The notes beneath the pieces were generated by a model. It searched no databases and was not told the DNA's origin. It saw nothing but the letters and a program-made list of their open reading frames with translations. The position numbers were made by a program, and so were the translations under genes. Shown here piece by piece: positions 1 to 6,605 of a DNA stretch of 64,000 bases (its first letter is position 1; the number at the start of each line of letters is the position of its first letter). Source of the stretch: Komarekiella delphini-convector SJRDD-AB1 (GTDB lineage Bacteria; Cyanobacteriota; Cyanobacteriia; Cyanobacteriales; Nostocaceae). The stretch covers positions 1 through 64,000 of the forward strand of contig NZ_VJXY01000019.1 in the NCBI RefSeq assembly GCF_014831675.1, given 5' to 3'.

Positions 1-103
1 GATAAAATAGCCGTTTATAGTCTCAAAAGCCTACTTTTTTCGTGGCTTTGATGACGCGATCGCAGTTTCTCTCTAATCCGTCAAAACCTTTCCTCATAAG
101 CAT

Positions 104-205
104 TTAGGATTCGCGGACAAGTCTAATGTACAACAGAATTAATCGCCACCCTATCTGCTTGATAGGAGTACTTAAATCTGGCTCATCATCGACCAACAGA
201 ATCAT
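104..205 (-). pseudogene. Fragment of a response-regulator receiver domain
   Basis: Reading the minus strand from an ATG at 203-205 gives 33 codons that begin MILLVDDEPDLSTPIKQ and end at a TAA at 104-106. ILLVDDEPDL is the hallmark start of a response-regulator receiver domain, with the two acidic residues that hold Mg2+. The rest of the domain, including the phospho-acceptor Asp and the Lys, is missing, and the sequence after about residue 18 does not look like a receiver domain. I read this as the 5' remnant of a two-component regulator gene, decayed or cut off by rearrangement. It is too short for most gene callers. Confidence 0.5.
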
Positions 206-420
206 AACTACTTTAATTTGGGTCTGGGCTATAGCCAAAGGAGATATCCGTTGCTATACCCAGACTTTTACCATCAAAAGAATCGCATTTAAAGAAAACA
301 AATCTTATATGGTAGTGGCGATCGCCTTCTGAATCCCCCCTTGCTCCTTATATTTTTCTTAAAACTTTCTCTTAGGAGGTATTCAAAATTCAGATGTTGA
401 AATTTTCAACCCTGTTAAAT

Positions 421-447
421 AAAAAGCCCCCAGTTAGTACCGGGGGT
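421..447 (-). terminator. Orphan terminator-like hairpin, possible eighth array member
   Basis: On the minus strand a CCCCC...GGGGG stem is followed by CTTTTTATT. The arrangement is the same as at the 3' ends of the units at 961-2395, but the conserved 5' block (TTTGGACACAGCCTATAGG) is not recognisable about 110 nt away. It may be a decayed or diverged member. Confidence 0.4.
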
Positions 448-960
448 ATGTATGGTCTATTACCATCAACATCTATTCCCATAAACAAGAATGGCATCTC
501 TAAGGCTTTGGTGCATCTATTAAATGCAATTATTGCATAAATATAATTCTTTTTTTGCAATTGTACCAAATTGTCATTCTGAGCAAAGAGTTCGCGCAGC
601 GTTCTATAGGAAAGAATCTCACCAGATACTTTCCTACGGAACGCTACACATAGCTTGCTTGTCTAGTAAGGCTGCACTGCGTTTCGTACCCTGCAAGAAC
701 CAAGGCGAACAGTATGACAAAATAGTAAATTTGAGAACTTGCTATGTATTAAACAGAATCCTGGCGGCGAATTACGCCTGCTCATTTCTCCCATGAATGC
801 AGAAGCTTACAGAGCGAGAAGCTTTGGTAAGTAAACTGTTGGACAGTTATAGTAATTTGATCAGCTTTCCAGCTAGTAAGATATACATGCTGATAATAAC
901 AACGCTCAAGCTAGAACTGATGAAAAATAGCTAGTAAATAAACAAACGGCAATAGATTAA

Positions 961-1076
961 AGAAAAGGTCGAGCTAAGCGCTTAGGCTCCAGAGATTCTA
1001 GTTATTAATGCAGACATCACAGCTTAATTTAGACATAATCTGACAATTCACCTATATATAGGCTGTTTCTAAAAAT
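961..1076 (-). ncRNA. Putative small RNA, array unit 1
   Basis: This is the most downstream unit in transcription order and one of the more diverged. On the minus strand it opens with an AGAAACAGCCTATATATAGG variant of the conserved block at 1076-1050, followed by an A/T-rich body. It ends in an imperfect hairpin (GAGC-C-TAAGCGCTTA-GCTC) and a TTTTCTTT run. No open frame of note is present. Confidence 0.4.
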
Positions 1077-1111
1077 CCTGAAGACTGAGACAAAATTAAT
1101 TGATAAATAAT

Positions 1112-1226
1112 AAAAAAAGGCTTGACTTAGTCAAGCCTCTATATATACCAAGCATTTACTACACCATGATTAATTTAGACTTAGTCTTACTTTAGTTCAT
1201 CTTCCTATAGGCTGTGTCCAAATATT
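1112..1226 (-). ncRNA. Putative small RNA, array unit 2
   Basis: On the minus strand the unit starts with TTTGGACACAGCCTATAGG and then AAGATGAACTAAAGTAAGAC. It ends in a perfect 9-bp stem (GGCTTGACT/AGTCAAGCC, 1137-1119) followed by seven T residues. It is one of the two best-preserved units. Its 5' block and 3' terminator are 115 nt apart end to end, as in the neighbours. Confidence 0.6.
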
Positions 1227-1261
1227 TTAAAAACTGATATGTAATCACTTGGTTACATATT

Positions 1262-1378
1262 AAAAAAAAGGTTTGGCTGTGGGCCAAACCTCGATAATTG
1301 CTGTGCTTAACAACATACTAAATTAATTTAATTTCACTCTGCTTATAGTTCATCTTCCTATAGGCTGTGTCTAAATAT
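1262..1378 (-). ncRNA. Putative small RNA, array unit 3
   Basis: The minus-strand 5' block is TTTAGACACAGCCTATAGG plus AAGATGAACTA. The 3' end is an 8-bp stem (GGTTTGGC/GCCAAACC) with an eight-T run. The stem differs from unit 2 at several positions while base pairing is kept, which points to selection on RNA structure. Confidence 0.6.
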
Positions 1379-1437
1379 GCTAACAAATGGTAGAAAATTA
1401 TAGCAATTATGTCGGATTTGTTAAAATCAAAAAGCTC

Positions 1438-1476
1438 AGATTTCCAACTTCTTTAAAAAGTCGGAAATTTTGTTGT
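1438..1476. repeat. Dispersed palindrome (AACTTCTTT...AAAAAGTCGG type)
   Basis: A palindrome, GATTTCCAACTTCTTT facing AAAAAGTCGGAAATT, is followed by TTGTTGTTG. It is a diverged copy of the element at 59431-59475, including the TTGTTGTTG flank, so it belongs to a dispersed palindromic repeat family and is not specific to the small-RNA array. Confidence 0.6.
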
Positions 1477-1498
1477 TGACGAGATAGATGTACCTAAT

Positions 1499-1612
1499 AA
1501 AAAAGACCCTGGGTATTATTCCAGGGTGCACACACGTTTTTCAGGCATTAACAGGCTGAATCTTAACTTGACAAAATAGTTATTTCCACTACCTATAGAA
1601 TGATACAAATAT
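1499..1612 (-). ncRNA. Putative small RNA, array unit 4
   Basis: The 5' block is degenerate (TTTGTATCATTCTATAGGTAG) and the body is unlike units 2 and 3. The 3' hairpin ACCCTGG/CCAGGGT with a C-T6 run is strong. The overall length of 114 nt matches the other units. Confidence 0.5.
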
Positions 1613-1860
1613 CTACATATATATGGTATGAAAGCGTCTGGGTTAGGCGGTATATCCATGAAAAAGCTCATGTAAATCATAAACTTTTACCTATAGTGTG
1701 TTTTGATACCAACTTATCCATTTTTCTGAAAGTTTATCTACCTCTGGTAGGTGTTTTAATATTCTACAAATTAATAAATAACTACCTGATTATCAAGAGT
1801 TGCAGTCAGAGATTGTAGAACTAGCATTTTAATTATATATTTTGCTTATTATTGCTCATA

Positions 1861-1972
1861 AAAAAGGCGTGGCTAAAAGCCACACCCCCATATATACCAA
1901 GTGTTTACCATATATATAATTTAGATTTTCTCCTACTTTAGTTCATCTACCTATAGAGTGGTTCCAAATATA
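1861..1972 (-). ncRNA. Putative small RNA, array unit 5
   Basis: The minus-strand 5' block is TTTGGAACCACTCTATAGG plus TAGATGAACTAAAGTAGGAG. The 3' hairpin is GGTGTGGC/GCCACGCC (one G-U pair) with seven T residues. The body shares ACTTGGTATATAT with unit 2 just before the hairpin, which supports descent from one ancestor unit. Confidence 0.55.
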
Positions 1973-2059
1973 TTATCAGCTGTTAAAGACATATTGAGGA
2001 GTCAAACTAATTACGAATTGACTAACAATATTCTAAAATCACTACGATGCTAAAGTTGA

Positions 2060-2092
2060 GCTACGCCGAGCTTGAGGTGGCGTAGCTTTTTT
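2060..2092 (+). terminator. Plus-strand intrinsic terminator-like hairpin
   Basis: GCTACGCC and GGCGTAGC pair across an 11-nt loop and are followed by TTTTTT on the plus strand. It lies between array units 5 and 6 and points the other way. No plus-strand gene upstream is evident; it could end antisense transcription through the array. Confidence 0.45.
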
Positions 2093-2130
2093 AGCCACCG
2101 TAGGCTTAGTTTGTATAATTTATTTGCTTA

Positions 2131-2241
2131 AAAAAGAAAAGCGTGGTTTACCACCAAGCTCCAGACAATAGTAGAATAAATTAGCACAATTAGTTATTTT
2201 AGTTTTTTAATATATCTGCCATTAGATAGTATGCAAATATT
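2131..2241 (-). ncRNA. Putative small RNA, array unit 6 (degenerate)
   Basis: Only TTTGCATACTATCTAATGG remains of the 5' block. The 3' hairpin (AGCTTGGTGG facing ACCACGCT) is imperfect and ends in TTTTCTTTTTT. Position and length (111 nt) fit the array; function is doubtful. Confidence 0.35.
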
Positions 2242-2280
2242 TTCAAAGCTAGGAATTCATAAGTCAGTCATATCAGTCAT

Positions 2281-2395
2281 AAAAAAGGCTTAGCTGAGAG
2301 CTAAACCTCCATAGAAAGCAGTTATTCGACACACCAGGATTAATTTATATCTACTCTTACTTTTGGTCATCTTCCTCTAGGATGTGTCTAAGATT
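2281..2395 (-). ncRNA. Putative small RNA, array unit 7 (first in transcription order)
   Basis: The minus-strand 5' block is CTTAGACACATCCTAGAGG plus AAGATGACCAAAAGTAAGAG. The 3' hairpin is GGTTTAGCT/AGCTAAGCC with a T6 run. This is the unit nearest the lasso-peptide genes and is read away from them. Confidence 0.55.
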
Positions 2396-3001
2396 TATCA
2401 AATTTGATAGCAGATCAACCATTCAAAAGGACAAGTAATTAAACTACCTTTAGAGAGATTAATAGTCAAAAATATGAAATAAAAGATAAAATTTTTACTA
2501 AGTGAAATTTCACCTGAGTTTTGAGCCTTAGAATACTTGTACGTGTAAGAGCGATCATATTATTACACCCAATTCAGTAATCTCATACTACTTGTCTTAG
2601 ATAATAAAATGATACAGGTAGATATTCCTCAAATTTTTTTGCTATTTTTGGAATATTTTGCATAGAGTCTTCGTTATAAGAAATAGAAACTGCTCATCGA
2701 GTTCACAAGCAGACGAGAATATCTGACTATGAGCAACCGTTTGATCTTGGCTCTAACCCCTACACTTAACCTTTCACTTATTTTTTTACAGTTTTCAAAT
2801 CTGAGTAATGGTACGTGTGAAAAAGGTTTGAGGCACTATGCGGTTGCACTCTGTCTCTAGTATGAAGCGAAAGATCCCAACGTCCGGTGTTGAAGTAAGA
2901 ATTAAACTTCGATGTCCAAATACGTCTGATTTTGTATTAGTTTTATGGAGCAGTTCAGATAAGGTTTGATTAGACTGACTTACTTATCAACTGAATCATT
3001 T
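2396..3001. other. Intergenic region upstream of the lasso precursor
   Basis: AT-rich, no gene seen. It must contain the promoter of the lasso operon on the plus strand and possibly that of the small-RNA array on the minus strand. GTACGTGT occurs twice (about 2537 and 2811), which might be an operator half-site, but I cannot assign it. Confidence 0.4.
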
Positions 3002-3006
3002 GGAGG
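3002..3006 (+). promoter_or_regulatory. Ribosome binding site that fixes the precursor start
   Basis: GGAGG lies 8 nt before the ATG at 3015. An in-frame TTG at 3000 overlaps this site and would add five residues. The position of the ribosome site makes the ATG the real start. Confidence 0.8.
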
Positions 3007-3014
3007 TTTTTCAA

Positions 3015-3188
3015 ATGACAACTCTAAATTCAACAAAAAAAGAGTACTCTCAGCCTGAAATTATCGAGATAGGCGATGCAGTTAAAGCAACGTTAGGTTG
3101 GCGTGGATGGAGACGCGATCATCGGCATCATCGCCGCCGTCGTCGTCATGGTGGTGGTCATGGCGGTCATGGTGGTCATGGCGGTTAG
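3015..3188 (+). CDS. Lasso peptide precursor (A protein) with Arg/His/Gly-rich core
   Basis: This 57-residue peptide is a substrate, not an enzyme. The leader (residues 1-27) carries Y11-x2-P14-x-I16-x3-G20-x5-T26, the conserved lasso leader pattern with Thr at the penultimate position. It is the signature bound by the B1 protein (Tyr/Pro) and recognised by B2 (Thr). Cleavage after L27 gives a 30-residue core starting GWRGWRRD: Gly1 can close an 8-membered-residue ring on Asp8, the only acidic residue in the core. The tail HRHHRRRRRH is followed by glycine with three HGG units. The core has 9 Arg, 7 His and 11 Gly, so it should be strongly cationic and able to bind metal ions. Genes C, B1, B2 and D follow in the same direction. 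The pattern match, spacing and neighbours make the class assignment firm; the mature structure is inferred. Confidence 0.9.
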   Translation: MTTLNSTKKEYSQPEIIEIGDAVKATLGWRGWRRDHRHHRRRRRHGGGHGGHGGHGG

Positions 3189-3279
3189 CATTAAAATAGA
3201 ATAACCTTTCCCAAGCCAATTTGTTAATCTTTCCTTCGATTTAGCTACTTAATTAGCTGACCATAACTTGTCAAATAAT

Positions 3280-3328
3280 AGGGTGAAGTTAACAACTGTT
3301 AATTATAGCTTTGCTTCACCCTTTTTTT
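3280..3328 (+). terminator. Terminator/attenuator between precursor and cyclase genes
   Basis: AGGGTGAAG pairs with CTTCACCCT, with a smaller TTAAC/GTTAA hairpin inside, followed by seven T residues. It lies about 90 nt after the precursor stop and 175 nt before the cyclase start. It would allow a high ratio of precursor to enzyme mRNA through partial read-through. Confidence 0.8.
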
Positions 3329-3503
3329 AAATAATTTGAATTCTGTAAACTTTGATATTACCAACTAAAGACTATCCTAGTATGGTAATAACTTATATGT
3401 TTTTATTTAACTGAAACTTTATCAGCTTTTGAACAAATGTTGTCTATTTGCTATTTCCATCAGTGTGATTTTATCAAATTACTATCTAATTAAAATAAAA
3501 GAA

Positions 3504-5363
3504 ATGAAACACTGGTTTTGTGGTTTTGTAACCCAAGATAATAATTCTCTAACAAAGCTTCCCAAACCACTTAGTGGAAAGTTACTTTGGAGAGGGAAAA
3601 ATTACTTATGGATCTGTGGAAATTGGAAAAAAGAACAGGTAATAACAGTTTCCGAATACTTAACTCAGATGGCTATAGTTGGTAGTTGCCTTGCATCTCA
3701 TGAAACTGTGATTAAGTTATTTCAAAAAGCTGTCAAAGAAGGCGAGTATAGCCAACTCATGAAATTGCCAGGTAACTATAACTTAATTATTCAAGATAAC
3801 ATTGATACATATATATTTGTTGATGCTGCTGGTATAAAATCTGCATTTTATGCAGTCTATAATTCTGTTATCGTTTACTCTTCATTGGGAATAGCTATAC
3901 AAGAACTGCTAAAAAGTGAATTAGATCAGTCTTGGCTTGCGACTTTCTTAACAGGTATGGGGACATTAAGCCTAGTACAAAAACGTACTCCTTTCTGTGA
4001 TGTGCAGCCTATCCCTGCTGGCCACTATTTACATATTTCATCTGGAAAACTGAGATGTAATCGCTATTGGTATAAGCCTCAAGAATATAAAGCTTTTCCT
4101 GATGCAGCTCAAGATTTGCGCGAACAGTTACTAACTGCTGTTGAAGGTAGAGTTTACTTATACGGTAATATATCTAGCGATTTGAGCGGTGGCTTTGACT
4201 CAACAACTTTGGCTTTAATAGCTGCAAGATACCTAGCAAGTCAGGATAAACAATTAATGACAATAACTGAGAAAACTTTTAGTGCTACTCAATCTTCAGA
4301 TGTCAAATATGCTCAGCAAGCAGCTAGTCTGTATCCTAATATTAACGCTGTGATGATAGAGGAACATGAACTTCCTAGCGAATATAGTGGCTTAGAATCA
4401 GTTCCTTTAATAGATGCACCAGATCCATTAGTTCTGGATATGACAAGAACCAATTATGTTATGAAAATTATCAAGTCAACAGGCTCTCAGCTTCATCTGA
4501 ACGGAGAAGGTGGAGATGTTGTACTTTCATCAACTTATTGTTATTGTGTAAATTTGTTAAAACGAGTACAAGTAGTTACTTTTTTACAACACATTTATGG
4601 ATGGTCTAGGTTGGAAAATTGTTCAACATTTTCTTTAATTAGAGATTTTATAAATTTGAGTTTTGGTTCTTATCGTAGTTGGTTATTTCAAGAAATAAAA
4701 AAAATTCAAGTCAATAATTATTTACATAAAACAACTAATAATTTGCTTACGACTGAGCAATTTATAGGCTGGGATTCTATTCCTGAGTTTATGAGTTGGC
4801 ATACAAATAAAGTAGTAGATATAGTTTTGGAAGAACTATACAAATGGGTAATAATAGCAGCACCTTTTGCTAATACTCCTGGTGAACATCAGACTATAGC
4901 TGATATTCAATCAATGGGGTTTACTATTAAAGCCGAACAGCAAATAGCTGATATTTATGACATCATTTTAGAATCTCCTTACCTTGATTCTTTGGTGATT
5001 AATGCTTGTCTGTATGCAAAACCGGAGGAGAGGACAAGTCCCTTTGCTTATAAACCACTTTTAATTAAAGCATTTCAGAAAGATTTTCCACAGAATATTT
5101 TTATACGTAATACCAAAGGAGACTATACAGCAGATGAGTTTGCCGATCTCCGAAAAAATAGAACTATTATCAAAGAAGTATTAAACACGTCTATTTTAGC
5201 TGACATGGGGCTAATAGATATAAACAAAATACAGACTGCTACACAATCTTTTAGTATGGGCTTCTTAGCTGGTTTGCCACTTTTTAATCACACACTAGCA
5301 CTTGAGATATGGTTACGCAGTTTTGTGCAAAAAAAGAATAGCTTCTGGTTGCAAGAAGATTAG
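3504..5363 (+). CDS. Lasso cyclase (C protein, asparagine synthetase B-like)
   Basis: The predicted role is to activate the core Asp side chain as an AMP ester and join it to the new Gly N-terminus, forming the macrolactam. The 619-residue protein has an N-terminal glutamine-amidotransferase-like fold (about 1-190) without the catalytic Cys directly after Met, as in lasso cyclases. The ATP-pyrophosphatase domain has the PP-loop SGGFDST at 228-234 and LNGEGGDVVL at 332-341. I chose ATG 3504 because the longer frame from TTG 3429 adds 25 mostly hydrophobic residues (MNKCCLFAISISVIL) in AT-rich DNA; neither start has a strong ribosome site. The next gene begins 139 nt later. Confidence 0.85.
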   Translation: MKHWFCGFVTQDNNSLTKLPKPLSGKLLWRGKNYLWICGNWKKEQVITVSEYLTQMAIVGSCLASHETVIKLFQKAVKEGEYSQLMKLPGNYNLIIQDNIDTYIFVDAAGIKSAFYAVYNSVIVYSSLGIAIQELLKSELDQSWLATFLTGMGTLSLVQKRTPFCDVQPIPAGHYLHISSGKLRCNRYWYKPQEYKAFPDAAQDLREQLLTAVEGRVYLYGNISSDLSGGFDSTTLALIAARYLASQDKQLMTITEKTFSATQSSDVKYAQQAASLYPNINAVMIEEHELPSEYSGLESVPLIDAPDPLVLDMTRTNYVMKIIKSTGSQLHLNGEGGDVVLSSTYCYCVNLLKRVQVVTFLQHIYGWSRLENCSTFSLIRDFINLSFGSYRSWLFQEIKKIQVNNYLHKTTNNLLTTEQFIGWDSIPEFMSWHTNKVVDIVLEELYKWVIIAAPFANTPGEHQTIADIQSMGFTIKAEQQIADIYDIILESPYLDSLVINACLYAKPEERTSPFAYKPLLIKAFQKDFPQNIFIRNTKGDYTADEFADLRKNRTIIKEVLNTSILADMGLIDINKIQTATQSFSMGFLAGLPLFNHTLALEIWLRSFVQKKNSFWLQED

Positions 5364-5502
5364 TTTAAGCATAATAAATTACAGTCATTTTTTCAATGCG
5401 ATGGAACTTTGGAGATTTTGTAGATGATGTAATTGTTGTTTATTTAACACTTTATTAAAACTAGGCATATTTTAAGATTTAAATTGCTCAGAGGTAAAGT
5501 CA

Positions 5503-5778
5503 ATGAAAGAAATTATTATTCCCAATCATATTTATGCAACTTTTTTTGAAGAAAGTGCAGTATTGTTAGATTCTAAAAAAAATATTTATTACATGTTTAA
5601 TGATAGTGCAGCTGACTTTTGGAAATTGCTGATAAAATCAGGTTCTCTAGAAGAGACTTTAAAAGAGCTTACAGGTTTATATGAATGTTCTCCAGATATG
5701 ATTATAAAAGACATGGAGTTTTTAGTAGAACGCCTTATAAAATCTGGACTAATAGAAACACAAATGAATAAAATTTGA
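5503..5778 (+). CDS. Lasso B1 protein, PqqD-like RiPP recognition element
   Basis: This 91-residue stand-alone RRE of the PqqD type presents the precursor leader to B2 and C. The fold is visible as an N-terminal beta region (about 1-30, with VLLDSKKNIYYMFND) followed by helices with EETLKELTGLYECSPDMI and a C-terminal FLVERLIKSGLIE helix. These are the usual PqqD elements. GAGGT stands shortly before the ATG. Size and place, between cyclase and transglutaminase-like peptidase, are as in split-B lasso clusters. Confidence 0.85.
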   Translation: MKEIIIPNHIYATFFEESAVLLDSKKNIYYMFNDSAADFWKLLIKSGSLEETLKELTGLYECSPDMIIKDMEFLVERLIKSGLIETQMNKI

Positions 5779-5885
5779 AATAAGAGATATCTCTATGTGA
5801 TTCAAGATTCACTGGTGACTAGTCAACCTGTATATTTCAAAGTTAAAGTAACTTACCTGATAATTTTCACATTGAGGGGGATGTT

Positions 5886-6305
5886 ATGGATGATAGAATG
5901 TCGTTAAATACTCTTGACATAAGTTTGAGCTGGCATGAACGTTTAATAGGTTCATTCATTGTTGTTGTTGCATATATAGCTGTACGTTGGTTGAGTATTT
6001 ATAGAATTTCTAAAATTCTTAGTATTCTAAAGAAAAACTGCTCTCGCGAAGTCACAAATGATGAAGCTGATATTATATGGTTAGCAGTACGTGAATCGAG
6101 TTTTTTGCTATTAGGAAGAGTAGCATGTCTAGAATTTTCTTTGGCATTTGTGCTCTTAGCTCTAACTAAAGGTTTATCATCAACCTGGTGTGTAGGCGTA
6201 ACTACTGAACCTGTCCAAGCTCACGCATGGGTAGAAATTAATGGTCTACCATTCCGAGAGGTGGACAATTTTGAATACCGTTTTAGAAAATTGCTTGCTG
6301 TATAA
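5886..6305 (+). CDS. Lasso B2 protein, transglutaminase-like leader peptidase
   Basis: This 139-residue cysteine protease is predicted to cut the leader after Leu27 of the precursor. The family pattern is clear: catalytic Cys81 in RVACLEFSLA, GVTTEP about 25 residues later, His113 in AHAWVEING, and Asp127 as the likely third member of the triad. The N-terminal part (about 18-38, LIGSFIVVVAYIAVRWL) is hydrophobic, as in many B2 proteins, and may lie on the membrane next to the exporter. GAGGGGG stands just before the ATG at 5886. A second in-frame ATG at 5898 is possible. Confidence 0.85.
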   Translation: MDDRMSLNTLDISLSWHERLIGSFIVVVAYIAVRWLSIYRISKILSILKKNCSREVTNDEADIIWLAVRESSFLLLGRVACLEFSLAFVLLALTKGLSSTWCVGVTTEPVQAHAWVEINGLPFREVDNFEYRFRKLLAV

Positions 6306-6605
6306 AAAGCAATTATAAAAGGATGCTTTGGTCAAAATTAGGAGGTATTTATATCATCAGAATGTATAATTTGTTGTAGTTAAGAGATGAAGAGAGTGCT
6401 TACATCGCAATTCTCATAAATTATCTTGTTATAAATAAATATAAAGTAATCGTAATAGCATTCTTATTTTGATGTATTTCTCAACAAATTTAGTTAAAAG
6501 TATTAAAGAATATTTATCTGTCTTGAGAGTTATATAAATTGAAAATTTTTTTCTATGCTTAGAGAATGAATGTCTTGCGAAGACATCCAAGAAAGGATTT
6601 AATTA
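6306..6605. other. Intergenic gap between B2 and D
   Basis: AT-rich, with no gene seen and no clear terminator. It may carry a second promoter for the exporter gene, but I cannot point to one. Confidence 0.3.

Larger units (their letters stand above)
1..960. other. Gene-poor region ahead of the small-RNA array
   Basis: Apart from the receiver-domain fragment and one orphan terminator-like hairpin I see no convincing gene. A 90-codon frame near 524-796 covers a dispersed intergenic repeat (the stretch about rejecting cysteine-rich shadow frames such as CHSEQRVRAAFYRKE), and its codon use is not gene-like. Confidence 0.5.

Noticed and set aside
524-796. 90-codon plus-strand frame
   Set aside because: It covers a dispersed repeat (CATTCTGAGCAAAGAGTTCG type) and has no ribosome site or gene-like composition.
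1600-1818. 72-codon plus-strand frame inside the array region
   Set aside because: It overlaps the conserved 5' block of array unit 4 in antisense, is A/T-driven, and has no ribosome site.
961-2395. CRISPR array reading of the tandem repeats
   Set aside because: The repeated blocks are not identical, the spacing is about 115-360 nt, each unit ends in a different terminator hairpin, and no cas gene is present.
961-2395. Direct identification of the array as NsiR1
   Set aside because: The expected DIF+ element TCCGGA is not upstream of the units and the neighbouring gene is not hetF; only the tandem-array principle is shared.
3000-3014. TTG start adding MEVFQ to the lasso precursor
   Set aside because: It overlaps the ribosome binding site GGAGG that serves the ATG at 3015, and lasso leaders start with the shorter form.
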